A DNA stretch of 31,044 nucleotides, taken from assembly GCA_023420115.1 (NCBI GenBank), contig JAEZWR010000035.1, forward strand, positions 1-31,044, in the 5' to 3' direction. This DNA comes from Bacillota bacterium. Lineage in GTDB: Bacteria; Bacillota; Clostridia; Saccharofermentanales; Fastidiosipilaceae. How positions within the stretch are numbered: the first letter of the stretch is position 1; each line of letters starts with the position of its first letter. Of this stretch, positions 8,749 to 16,705 are shown in pieces. A program made the translations under genes and the position numbers. The notes under the pieces were generated by a model. It did no database searches. It was not told the DNA's origin and worked only from the letters and a program-made list of their open reading frames with translations.

Positions 8749-9029
8749 AAAAATATTTTCTAATTTGCTAACTACTATATTCAAAGAACTTATCCAAAAT
8801 AAATAAACTAAATATTTTGATTGCTCATATAGATATTGTAAGTGTTGCTTATGATTTTTCAAACTTATTATAGTGTAAAAAATAAAAGTGCTATGCTTCA
8901 TAAAATATATATTTGAAATTGGATCATATATAAAATTTACAAATTATTTATTTGAGTAAAAATTCACATAAATACGAGAAAACCTAGTCATTAGGTAAAT
9001 TTATTTTATTTTTGACTCCATCTTAATTC
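8749..9029. other. AT-rich region between divergent genes
   Basis: This stretch separates the pseudouridine synthase start (minus strand) from the promoter of RNase Y (plus strand). It is very AT-rich. I see a possible minus-strand -10 (TATAAT, 8867-8872) without a convincing -35, and no conserved ORF or RNA structure. Confidence 0.4.
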
Positions 9030-9058
9030 TTGCAAGAGAGCTAACACTTGTTTAATAT
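9030..9058 (+). promoter_or_regulatory. Sigma-A-type promoter of RNase Y gene
   Basis: -35 TTGCAA at 9030-9035, exactly 17 nt spacer, -10 TAATAT at 9053-9058. The predicted start near 9065 gives a leader of about 50 nt. The leader begins with a small GC hairpin, GCGC-GTTT-GCGC (9066-9077), conspicuous in this AT-rich context. Confidence 0.6.
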
Positions 9059-9116
9059 TATAAAAGCGCGTTTGCGCAACTGTACTTTGACAATTAAATA
9101 TTAGGAGGTGATTACC

Positions 9117-10676
9117 ATTAATTGGTTATATATAATCATTGCATTGGTTTTCGGCCTTGTTTTAGGAGGAGCGATTATATTCGCATACTTCCGTTCTGGT
9201 ATAAGTAAAGAATTAAATGATCTTGAAAATAAGAAAAAGGACACAGAGCAGGAATGTGAAGATATCCTAAATGCAGCTCAAAAGACTGCTGAGGGACGTA
9301 AGAGAGAGCTTCTATTACAGGCCAAGGAAGAAATTCACAAAGCAAAGATTAATCTTGAGAGAGATGTTAAGGAACGCAAGGATATTCTTAACAAAGAGAG
9401 AAATCGTCTGGAGCAAAAAGATGAGAATTTGGACAGGAAGATTGCTTTGCAAGAAGAGAGAACTGAACAGCTTGATAACCGTGAGAAAGAGATCAACAAT
9501 CGGGAAATAAGACTTCAGGATCTAGAAAAAGAAAGAATTCAAGCACTAGAAAAGGTGTCTAATCTTTCAATGGAAGAAGCAAAGAAAATCATCCTTGATA
9601 CAGCTACAGAAACCTATAGACATGAGGCTGCTCAGCGTCTACTTAAGGTTGAAGAAGAGGCCAAGGAAGAGGCCGATAATATAGCTAAAAATCTTATTGT
9701 ATCTGCAGTACAGAGATATGCTTCTGATTATGTTTCTGAAGTTACAGTTTCTGTCGTCAACTTACCTAATGATGAAATGAAAGGGCGAATCATTGGTAGA
9801 GAAGGTAGGAATATAAGGACTTTCGAGACCTTGACTGGTGTTGATTTGATAATTGATGATACTCCTGAGGCTGTTGTTCTTTCTTGCTTCGATCCAGTTA
9901 GACGTGAGGTTGCACGTCTAGCACTAGAGAAGCTTCTTCAGGATGGACGCATACATCCAAGCAGAATAGAAGAAATGATTGACAAGGCCAATCGTGAAAT
10001 CAATCAGACGATTAAGAAAGAAGGGGATTTGGTTGCTCTTCAGACAGGTGTGCTAGGATTAAGTCAGGAGATTCTCCAATTACTTGGAAGAATGAAATAT
10101 CGTACTAGCTATGGACAGAATGTTTTGCAACATTCTGTTGAGGTTTCTTGGATATGTGGCATGATGGCAGCTGAGTTAGGCTTGGATGTTAATCTTGCCA
10201 AGCGCGCAGGTTTGTTACATGATATCGGAAAGGCTATCTTCGATATGGAAGGAACTCATGTAGAGTTAGGTGTTGAAGTAGCTAAAAAATATAATGAGCA
10301 TCCTGTGGTTATTAATGCTATAGCATCTCATCATGGCGACTGTGAGGCCACTGATCCAATTTCGGTTTTAGTTGCTGCTGCTGACGCACTTTCAGCGGCA
10401 AGACCAGGTGCAAGAAGAGAAAATCTTGAAACTTATATTAAGAGAATTCAGAAATTGGAAGAAATTGCATGCTCATTTGATGGCGTAGAAAAGAGTTATG
10501 CAATTCAGGCTGGTAGGGAAATAAGAGTTATTGTCAGACCTGAAGAAGTTGATGATGCTGAAATGATGATGAAAGCCCGTGAAATCAGTCAGAGAATTGA
10601 GAATGAACTCAATTATCCTGGACAGATCAAGATTAATGTTATAAGAGAATCACGTGCGGTTGAATATGCTAAATAA
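9117..10676 (+). CDS. rny: Ribonuclease Y (apparent AUU start)
   Basis: Membrane-anchored endoribonuclease that initiates mRNA decay. Domains in order: one N-terminal transmembrane segment (about residues 3-24), a long charged coiled coil (about 28-170), a KH RNA-binding domain with GRIIGREGRNIRTFE, then the HD phosphohydrolase domain with HSVEVSW and GLLHDIGKA (HD near residue 368). Length of about 519 aa is typical. The start is unusual. The ribosome site TAGGAGGTGAT (9102-9112) is an almost full match to the 16S 3' end, and an in-frame TAG at 9102 blocks upstream starts. The only standard start before the membrane helix is GTG 9108, which lies inside the ribosome site. ATT at 9117 is placed 8 nt after GGAGG, the ideal distance. 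The next usable codon is TTG 9144, 35 nt away. I therefore call ATT. Confidence 0.93.
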   Translation: MNWLYIIIALVFGLVLGGAIIFAYFRSGISKELNDLENKKKDTEQECEDILNAAQKTAEGRKRELLLQAKEEIHKAKINLERDVKERKDILNKERNRLEQKDENLDRKIALQEERTEQLDNREKEINNREIRLQDLEKERIQALEKVSNLSMEEAKKIILDTATETYRHEAAQRLLKVEEEAKEEADNIAKNLIVSAVQRYASDYVSEVTVSVVNLPNDEMKGRIIGREGRNIRTFETLTGVDLIIDDTPEAVVLSCFDPVRREVARLALEKLLQDGRIHPSRIEEMIDKANREINQTIKKEGDLVALQTGVLGLSQEILQLLGRMKYRTSYGQNVLQHSVEVSWICGMMAAELGLDVNLAKRAGLLHDIGKAIFDMEGTHVELGVEVAKKYNEHPVVINAIASHHGDCEATDPISVLVAAADALSAARPGARRENLETYIKRIQKLEEIACSFDGVEKSYAIQAGREIRVIVRPEEVDDAEMMMKAREISQRIENELNYPGQIKINVIRESRAVEYAK

Positions 10677-10714
10677 TTTGTTAATTTGGTGATTAATATT
10701 ATTTTAAAATTAAT

Positions 10715-10746
10715 AGAGATGGGTTTTCTGCTCATCTCTTTTTTTT
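10715..10746 (+). terminator. Rho-independent terminator after RNase Y gene
   Basis: AGAGATG (10715-10721) pairs with CATCTCT (10733-10739) around an 11-nt loop, followed by a run of seven T. It ends the rny transcript. The next start codon, for the cyclophilin, is only 41 nt further on. Confidence 0.8.
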
Positions 10747-10787
10747 GCTTTGTGATATTATTATCTTGTCAATTTGGAGGTAAAAAT

Positions 10788-11546
10788 ATGAAAAATAGTA
10801 GAGTAGTAAAAAATACAGTTAGAGCTATGGCTTTGCTGATTTCAATTATGATGCTTCTTTCAATTCTTTTCATACCACTTAGAATGTTTGCTGATGAAAC
10901 GAAGGATACGTCTGAGACTGCGATTTATAAAGTCCAAAATGGTGCCAATGAAGTAGAATTTGAAGAATCAAAGGACGTTACCGAGAATGTTGTTATATCC
11001 ATGGAGGATGGTGGATTTATTGCAATTAAACTCGATAAGGAGGCCGCTCCAATAACAGTTGCTAATTTCCAAGATTTAGTTAAAAGTGGATTTTATAATG
11101 GATTGATTTTCCACCGAGTAATTGATGGTTTTATGATTCAAGGAGGAGATCCGCTAGGTATTGGTATTGGTGGCTCAGATAAAAAGATTAAAGGTGAATT
11201 TGAAAAAAATGGCGTGAATAATCCTATTAAACACGAGCGCGGTGTCATATCTATGGCAAGATCACAAGATCCAAATTCTGCTAGCTCACAATTTTTTATT
11301 TGTAATGGAAATGATGAAAATCTGAAGCATTTAGATGGTTCGTATGCGGCCTTTGGACATGTTATTTATGGTATGCAAGTCGTAGATAAAATTGCTAAGG
11401 TGGAAAAAGACTCAAATGATAAACCACTAAAAGATGTGGTTATGAGAAAAGTATTCTTTATTGACGATGATGTTATAGATAAACTAGAGAATATAAGTAA
11501 AGATAATAGTTCTGCTGGTAGTGAAACTGCAACGCTTAACAAGTAA
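10788..11546 (+). CDS. Exported cyclophilin-type peptidyl-prolyl cis-trans isomerase
   Basis: Catalyses cis-trans isomerisation of X-Pro bonds in proteins outside the membrane. I chose ATG 10788 because GGAGG (10776-10780) is 7 nt upstream. The frame extends further 5' but that part overlaps the preceding terminator. The first ~35 residues are a signal peptide: basic N-terminus, a hydrophobic core (about 14-30), then RMFA-DE as a plausible signal peptidase I site. The mature part is a full cyclophilin: IFHRVIDGFMIQGGDP with catalytic Arg at about 110, SSQFFICNG, and LDGSYAAFGHVIYGM. Total 252 aa. The lack of a Cys after the hydrophobic core argues against a lipoprotein. It may help fold secreted proteins, a role PrsA-type parvulins more often fill in Firmicutes. 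Confidence 0.9.
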   Translation: MKNSRVVKNTVRAMALLISIMMLLSILFIPLRMFADETKDTSETAIYKVQNGANEVEFEESKDVTENVVISMEDGGFIAIKLDKEAAPITVANFQDLVKSGFYNGLIFHRVIDGFMIQGGDPLGIGIGGSDKKIKGEFEKNGVNNPIKHERGVISMARSQDPNSASSQFFICNGNDENLKHLDGSYAAFGHVIYGMQVVDKIAKVEKDSNDKPLKDVVMRKVFFIDDDVIDKLENISKDNSSAGSETATLNK

Positions 11547-11555
11547 ATAATTAGT

Positions 11556-11576
11556 TTATAAGTTTTTATAATTTTT
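11556..11576 (+). terminator. Weak all-AT terminator-like hairpin
   Basis: TTATAA-GTTT-TTATAA followed by TTTTT, just downstream of the cyclophilin and partly overlapping the next promoter. The stem has only A-T pairs, so its strength is doubtful. Confidence 0.3.
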
Positions 11577-11603
11577 GACGATTTTTATATATCCATATTT
11601 AAT
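11575..11603 (+). promoter_or_regulatory. Sigma-A-type promoter for lipoprotein-lspA-rluD operon
   Basis: -35 TTGACG at 11575-11580 (5 of 6 consensus), 17-nt spacer, -10 TTTAAT at 11598-11603 (5 of 6). Transcription would begin near 11610, ahead of both candidate starts of the lipoprotein gene. Confidence 0.65.
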
Positions 11604-11669
11604 TCAAGAAAAGTTAGTAATATATTTTGTTTGGAACAAGTTATTTTGCATAGAAATCTGGAAGAAGTT

Positions 11670-13400
11670 TTGTACAGAAAAAAAGTATTATTAATTATAA
11701 CAGTGTTATTAGGCCTATTTATGACGGCGGCGGGTTCCTGTCGCCGTTTTGATCCGCCACGTGCTCAGATTAGTGCAGAGAGATCTATATATGAATTAGG
11801 ACTTGGTTTGAATGCTGATGAGGCCGGCGAAAATGCAATGAGATCGATAGAAACCCCTTTTTCGTATAGAAAGAAAATGTATGAGCAGAAGCAAGATGAG
11901 AGTGATATAAGTAAGCTCGTTCTACCTCAGAAGGTAAATGTTCTTGAGGGGAAAATAAATATGGCAATAATTAATGGAGAAGATTATTCTCCTTTCAATG
12001 TGCGGGATGAATATGATAAGTCCATAAATAATCTTCTATATAGAAGTTTGTTTAAATACAATTTAGAAGGTCATCTTGTTCCGGACTTGGTTGATCATAT
12101 TAGTTATTCAAATGATAATACTGTTATTGAGATAAGTATTAATGATTTAGCTTATTATGAAAATAATATTGCAGTTTCACCATCTGATGTAAAGGCTTGC
12201 ATAGATAAAATTAAGAGCTTAAAGTCTGATGATAAGACTGCAATTTACAAAGATAATCTGTCCTCAATAGAAAGGTGCGAAGTAATTGATTCTTATGGAC
12301 TTAGATTGTTTTTGAATAAACCCGATCCATATATTGCCCATGCCCTGACATTTCCAGTAATTTCAGTCAATGATGTTGATAAATTGGGTATAGGTAACTT
12401 CTTAAGTTCAACTGATTTCAGTCGCAGTGAGAACAGAGCCAGTGTAAGTTATGTAAAAAATCAAAAAAGTGAGAATAGAAAAAACACATATATCAGCGAG
12501 ATAAATATAGAGAATTTCAAGAATTCTAATCAAGTCAAAAATGCTTTTGAGAATGGTGATATAGACATATATTTTGATTATACAGGTAAACAAGACTTAA
12601 TTAAAAAACCACATTTTGTTTATGCCAATAATACTTCAATCATTTTAAGAGCAAATGTAAATTCTATAAGTTCAAAAGATATTCATATTATCAGAGAAGT
12701 ATATTCAGATATTTATAATGATTTTCATATCTTTAGAAAATATGATCCAGCACTAATTCCACAGGGATATCCATTTATACAAAAATCTATACCTTCAGAT
12801 ATTTTTCCTGAATCTGCTAATTATAGGGTCAGACGTAAACCGGGTACGGGTGTTTCTGAACTTGAAAAAAAAGAACTTACACTAATCTATTCCGAAAATT
12901 TATTGTTTGCTGATGATATTTCTTCTTCGTTAGAAAAGTTAACTCAGTCCATTTCTTCTAGGCTTCGCACGGAACGTTTGAGTGAACTTGAGTACCAGAA
13001 GAGAGTAGAAGCGAATGACTATGATCTTCTTTTATGCTCAAGCGACTTACCAAGTCTTCCTGATTTAGGATTTTTTATGAATGAAAGTGAACGCGGTGAT
13101 AATTGGAGAAGTAAAGTGAGTCCCTTGACATTTGATATTTCTTTTCTTGATGAAGAGAAATTAGATGAAGATTATACCTATTGGTCAAACTATCTTTTGC
13201 CATTTGAACAGTATTCGCCACTTTTGGATGAGAATAACAAAGATAAATACATGGGTTTCTTCCAGAATCTTGATTTTATGACTATTGCAAATTATAGTTG
13301 CGCTGTTTATTTGAGTGACAATATTAGAGGCAATCTCAGCTCAAATACATTTAATCCTTTGGAGGGGTTCGAGAATTTATGGATAGGAAGCACAGATTAA
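11670..13400 (+). CDS. Divergent SBP_bac_5-type extracellular lipoprotein
   Basis: Probably a lipid-anchored relative of the oligopeptide/nickel-binding proteins of ABC importers. Starting at TTG 11670, 5 nt after GGAAG (11660-11664), gives 576 aa with a clean lipoprotein leader: MYRKKVLL, a hydrophobic stretch, then TAAGSC with Cys24. The lipobox has Ala rather than Leu at -3. A TTG at 11631 would add 13 residues but has no ribosome site. The family resemblance lies at about residues 110-185 of the mature protein: NNLLYRSLFKYNLEGHLVPD then ISINDLAYYENN and VSPSDVKACIDKI, the 'L.p.LA...DV...i' region of SBP_bac_5. The rest is poorly conserved to my eye. No permease or ATPase is adjacent, so a transport role is not supported by context. 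It overlaps lspA by 22 nt, whose product would process it. Confidence 0.75.
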   Translation: MYRKKVLLIITVLLGLFMTAAGSCRRFDPPRAQISAERSIYELGLGLNADEAGENAMRSIETPFSYRKKMYEQKQDESDISKLVLPQKVNVLEGKINMAIINGEDYSPFNVRDEYDKSINNLLYRSLFKYNLEGHLVPDLVDHISYSNDNTVIEISINDLAYYENNIAVSPSDVKACIDKIKSLKSDDKTAIYKDNLSSIERCEVIDSYGLRLFLNKPDPYIAHALTFPVISVNDVDKLGIGNFLSSTDFSRSENRASVSYVKNQKSENRKNTYISEINIENFKNSNQVKNAFENGDIDIYFDYTGKQDLIKKPHFVYANNTSIILRANVNSISSKDIHIIREVYSDIYNDFHIFRKYDPALIPQGYPFIQKSIPSDIFPESANYRVRRKPGTGVSELEKKELTLIYSENLLFADDISSSLEKLTQSISSRLRTERLSELEYQKRVEANDYDLLLCSSDLPSLPDLGFFMNESERGDNWRSKVSPLTFDISFLDEEKLDEDYTYWSNYLLPFEQYSPLLDENNKDKYMGFFQNLDFMTIANYSCAVYLSDNIRGNLSSNTFNPLEGFENLWIGSTD

Positions 13401-13861
13401 TTTTTCTACTTATAAGTTTTTTTGCTGTGGCTTTGGATCAGTTTACTAAGTTTCTGGTGCGTGGGAACTTAGATATAGGACAGAGTATAACAATTATAAA
13501 TAAGTTTTTTTATATAAGTTATTATGAAAATAGAGGAGCTGCTTTTAGTTTTCTCGCCTCAAAGGATTATGGGATATTGATACTGAGTTTTGTTTCAATA
13601 ATAGCAGTTCCGATAATTATTTATTTGGCATATAAATATTCTGACAGTTTTAGCAGACTTTTGGCTTTTGCACTTATGCTTGGTGGAAATATAGGAAATA
13701 TGCTTGATAGAGTTTTTAGAGGCTCGGTTACAGATTTTTTTGATTTTCATTTTGCTTCTTATATATATCCGACTTTTAATATTGCAGATATATGTTTAGT
13801 TGTATCAGTATTTATAATGCTAATGACAATCCTATTTGAAGATAAGAGGCGTAATACGTAA
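13379..13861 (+). CDS. lspA: Lipoprotein signal peptidase (signal peptidase II)
   Basis: Aspartyl membrane protease that cleaves the signal peptide of lipid-modified prolipoproteins. Four hydrophobic segments are visible (about 8-26, 64-86, 94-108, 134-153). Conserved blocks are NRGAAFSF (51-58), GGNIGNMLDRVFRGSVTDFFDF with catalytic D119, and FNIADICLVVS with catalytic D137. The 160-aa length is standard. The ATG lies inside the end of the upstream lipoprotein gene; its ribosome site GGAGGGG (13361-13367) is also within that gene, so the two are translated from one message. rluD follows after 12 nt, the usual lspA-rluD pairing. Confidence 0.95.
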   Translation: MDRKHRLIFLLISFFAVALDQFTKFLVRGNLDIGQSITIINKFFYISYYENRGAAFSFLASKDYGILILSFVSIIAVPIIIYLAYKYSDSFSRLLAFALMLGGNIGNMLDRVFRGSVTDFFDFHFASYIYPTFNIADICLVVSVFIMLMTILFEDKRRNT

Positions 13862-13873
13862 TTAATAATTAAT

Positions 13874-14821
13874 TTGAATGTGAATTTTATGATGAAGAAA
13901 AATGTAATTTTAGATAAAATAGGGCGTCTTGATAAAGTCCTTTCTGAGAAATTAGATGATTATTCAAGAACTCAGATTGTAAAATTAATAGAATCTGCTG
14001 CTGTGCGGGAGTCTATTAGTGGAAAAGTGTTAACCAAGTCTTATAAAGTTGAAACTAAGATGGAAGTTATTGTTGATTTCAATTGTGTTAAGAGCGAAGA
14101 ACAAACTATTGAAGCTAAAAATATTCCGCTTGATATTATTTTTGAGGATGAATTTTTGATAGTCCTCAATAAGCCTAAGGGAATGGTAGTTCATCCTGGA
14201 GCCGGTTTAGAGCAAGATACCTTAGTTCATGCATTGAAATATCACTGCGGAAATAATTTAAGTGATATTAATCCAGAACGAGCTGGAATTGTTCATAGAT
14301 TAGATAAAGATACCGCTGGTTTGATGCTTGCTGCAAAAAATAACAAGGTGCATCAGCTTTTGAGCAAGATGTTCTCCGAGCATAGTATAGAGCGACACTA
14401 CAGGGCTATTTGTTATGGTTTATTTAGAGAACGAGCAGGCGAAATAAATGGCCCTATTGCAAGAGATCCTGCAAATAGAATGAGAATGGCTATTTTACCA
14501 TTTGGAAGAGAGGCTCTAACATATTTTAAGGTGATTGATGAATATAGACGTTTTTCCTTACTTGACCTAAGGCTTAAGACAGGTAGGACACATCAAATTC
14601 GTGTTCATCTTGAAGCTATTAATCACCCTATTTTAGGTGATGAGGTATATACGAGTAATTCATATCAGAGACTTTGTCTTGATTTTCTTAAAGGGCAGTG
14701 CCTATATTCTGCAAATGTTAGATTTATTCATCCAATTACTGGGGAAGAATTGTACTTTGAAATTGACGAACCAGAATTTTTTTCAGAGTGCAAAAAATAT
14801 CTTGCACTAAATAATATGTAG
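13874..14821 (+). CDS. rluD: RluD-type 23S rRNA pseudouridine synthase
   Basis: Ribosomal large-subunit pseudouridine synthase of the RluA family. An S4 domain occupies about residues 15-75 (GRLDKVLSEKLDDYSRTQIV). The catalytic block is GIVHRLDKDTAGLMLAAK with catalytic D144; TSG reads TAG. GRTHQIRVHLEAINHPILGD lies near 235-255. Position right behind lspA is the standard Firmicute arrangement (ylyB in Bacillus). Possible starts are TTG 13874, GTG 13880, ATG 13889 and ATG 13892, none with a strong ribosome site, so the N-terminus is uncertain by up to 6 residues. This is the second RluA-family enzyme in the window; the minus-strand one at 7759 is a different subfamily. Confidence 0.9.
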   Translation: MNVNFMMKKNVILDKIGRLDKVLSEKLDDYSRTQIVKLIESAAVRESISGKVLTKSYKVETKMEVIVDFNCVKSEEQTIEAKNIPLDIIFEDEFLIVLNKPKGMVVHPGAGLEQDTLVHALKYHCGNNLSDINPERAGIVHRLDKDTAGLMLAAKNNKVHQLLSKMFSEHSIERHYRAICYGLFRERAGEINGPIARDPANRMRMAILPFGREALTYFKVIDEYRRFSLLDLRLKTGRTHQIRVHLEAINHPILGDEVYTSNSYQRLCLDFLKGQCLYSANVRFIHPITGEELYFEIDEPEFFSECKKYLALNNM

Positions 14822-14859
14822 ATATCAAGAATTTGCAATTTATTTATTTTAAGGAAAAA

Positions 14860-15723
14860 ATGTTTTTTATAAAGAGACAATTATTATATAGACTTATTGA
14901 TAAGGTATTCAGAAAAAATGATAATATTCATGGATCAGAGTATGTTAGCCGTAATATTTGGGCGTATCTATTCCTGATCTTTTTGATATGCGCGGGAGTG
15001 CTTTTTATACATATAACTAAGACTGAAAGAGAGAGAAATACAGGGGCTAATCTCAAATTATTTAAGTCATATGAAGAGGAGAGGGCTAAGCTGAAAGAAA
15101 AAAATAATGAATTAGAAGAGGAAATTTCTGAACTTGATAACAAACACCGCAGTGTTTTGAATAGTCTTCTCCTTCCAAATGAAAATGCAAAAAATGGAAA
15201 TATGTTAGATTTTTTTTCTGAGTGGTTGCCAAATAATGAGTTTGCCTATGATCAGGTATACGATGCAGCTATACAGCTTGCGGCGATGAATAAGGTTAAT
15301 TCCCTTGGTGTCAGAATTACGATTAATGATGCAGATGATATAGACTATGGTCCAGAAGAGAGGAAACAAATTGTCCATGATGCAGATCTTCGATATCTAG
15401 TCGATAGTATTAAGATTTTTTATCCAATAGGTATTTCAGTTAATGGTGAAAGAATTAGTAGTACGAGTAAAATTGTATGTAATGGACCTAGTGTTCAGGT
15501 GAATAAGCATTTTAAGCCGGCACCATTTGTTATTGATGCGGCCTTTGTAACTAAGGAAGAGTGTGATACTACTATTTCTTATCTCAAGGAAAGTAATACT
15601 TATTTAGATATGCTTAAGAGGGGACTTAATCTAGAAATAACTTATATAGAAAATATGGAGCTCAGCTCTTTTAATGATGAAGATATGATAAGAAACAATG
15701 TGAAATTTTTAAGTGCCGAATAG
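14860..15723 (+). CDS. DUF881 family membrane protein (first copy)
   Basis: Function unknown. The protein has a basic N-terminus, one transmembrane helix at about 33-52, a coiled coil at about 60-105 (EEERAKLKEKNNELEEEISE), and then a DUF881-type domain: SLGVRITINDAD, ADLRYLVDSIK, ISVNGERISSTSKIVCNGPS, VNKHFKPAPFVIDAA. The domain would be outside the membrane. The usual GAEAISING motif is weaker here (YPIGISVNGER), so this copy is the more diverged of the pair. I chose ATG 14860, with AAGGA at 14851-14855, giving 287 aa; an in-frame TTG at 14833 lacks a ribosome site. DUF881 genes often sit near division genes in Firmicutes; here they precede phoH. Confidence 0.8.
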   Translation: MFFIKRQLLYRLIDKVFRKNDNIHGSEYVSRNIWAYLFLIFLICAGVLFIHITKTERERNTGANLKLFKSYEEERAKLKEKNNELEEEISELDNKHRSVLNSLLLPNENAKNGNMLDFFSEWLPNNEFAYDQVYDAAIQLAAMNKVNSLGVRITINDADDIDYGPEERKQIVHDADLRYLVDSIKIFYPIGISVNGERISSTSKIVCNGPSVQVNKHFKPAPFVIDAAFVTKEECDTTISYLKESNTYLDMLKRGLNLEITYIENMELSSFNDEDMIRNNVKFLSAE

Positions 15724-15898
15724 TCACTTATAGTCGAATTTATTTTTGCTGATTATTTTGATATAGCTTAACTAGTAATGAGATACTTACTTGAAATGTC
15801 TAAAATTATAATAAGTAAGATCGAATAAAATAAGTAGTAGTTAAAAAAGAGATGAGAATATCACAGATTTCTTAAGTGGATTTATTGGAGAGTATTTG

Positions 15899-16624
15899 AT
15901 GAAGTTTGTTAAAAAAATTATTTTTAGTTTAGTGTTTTTAATCTTAGGCATTGCTATTTCATTACAATATAAAGCTGCTAGAGATGGTGTATATGTATTA
16001 ACCGGAGATAGTACGGCACTTCAGGAGTTAAAGGAAGAGGTTAACAATCTTCGAGAGAGAAATATCCAGCTTGTTGAGAATTTAAATGAAAAAAAAGAGA
16101 ATATAGACAGATTATTAATGGCACAAGAAAATAATTCTGCAATTGATAAAGAATTAAAAAAGAAATATCATGAAACACTTGTTTTTGCTGGTCTTACAGA
16201 TGTAAGTGGGCCAGGAGCTATTATTCAAATTCAGGGAAGTGAGAATGCCAATGTATCAGCTTCTACTTTGAGGGACTTGATTAATGAGTTAAAAGCCGGT
16301 GGAGCAGAAGCTATATCTATCAATGGTCAGAGAGTGGTGGCAATGACTGACATAAGAAATGTTGGCTCGTCTGACGCTAGAATTATGATGAATGGTGTAA
16401 ACATAAGTAAAGATTATTTATATGAGATTCATGTAATAGACGAGACAGAGGCAATTAAGAATGTTTGGAATATTTTAGCTCCTGCTAGAGAAGAACTCGC
16501 GACAAGAGGCATTGATACATCAATTCAATATTCGGAAACGGTTGGAGTGCCTGCCTTGAAACAAAATAGTGCGGCATTTAGGAATGCTCTTATATTAAGT
16601 GATCTAGAAGGGACTAATAAATAA
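15899..16624 (+). CDS. DUF881 family membrane protein (second copy)
   Basis: Function unknown. The 241-aa protein has an N-terminal membrane anchor (about 5-23), a coiled coil (about 40-75), and a canonical DUF881 domain: VSGPGAIIQIQGSEN, LRDLINELKAGGAEAISING, and a C-terminal half ending in IQYSETVGVPALK. ATG 15899 is preferred over the adjacent TTG 15896 because GGAGAG at 15887-15892 is then 6 nt away. It follows the first DUF881 copy after 172 nt of AT-rich sequence in which I see only a CTTACTT/AAGTAAG inverted repeat (15786-15819) and no clear terminator. The two copies are clearly divergent, so this is an old duplication or two subfamilies rather than a recent repeat. Confidence 0.85.
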   Translation: MKFVKKIIFSLVFLILGIAISLQYKAARDGVYVLTGDSTALQELKEEVNNLRERNIQLVENLNEKKENIDRLLMAQENNSAIDKELKKKYHETLVFAGLTDVSGPGAIIQIQGSENANVSASTLRDLINELKAGGAEAISINGQRVVAMTDIRNVGSSDARIMMNGVNISKDYLYEIHVIDETEAIKNVWNILAPAREELATRGIDTSIQYSETVGVPALKQNSAAFRNALILSDLEGTNK

Positions 16625-16705
16625 AATGTGATTCGAATACGAGTATTTAGCTAGTAAATGAATTTTGAGTTTTGAATATTGAGTGAAAGTATAAATGGTA
16701 TATAT

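Noticed and set aside
10686..10787. Upstream extension of the cyclophilin frame from GTG 10686
   Set aside because: It runs through the rny terminator hairpin and T tract; ATG 10788 has a strong ribosome site and a proper signal peptide.
15786..15819. CTTACTT/AAGTAAG inverted repeat between the DUF881 genes
   Set aside because: Seven pairs with a 20-nt loop and no T tract in AT-rich DNA; not enough for a terminator or operator call.
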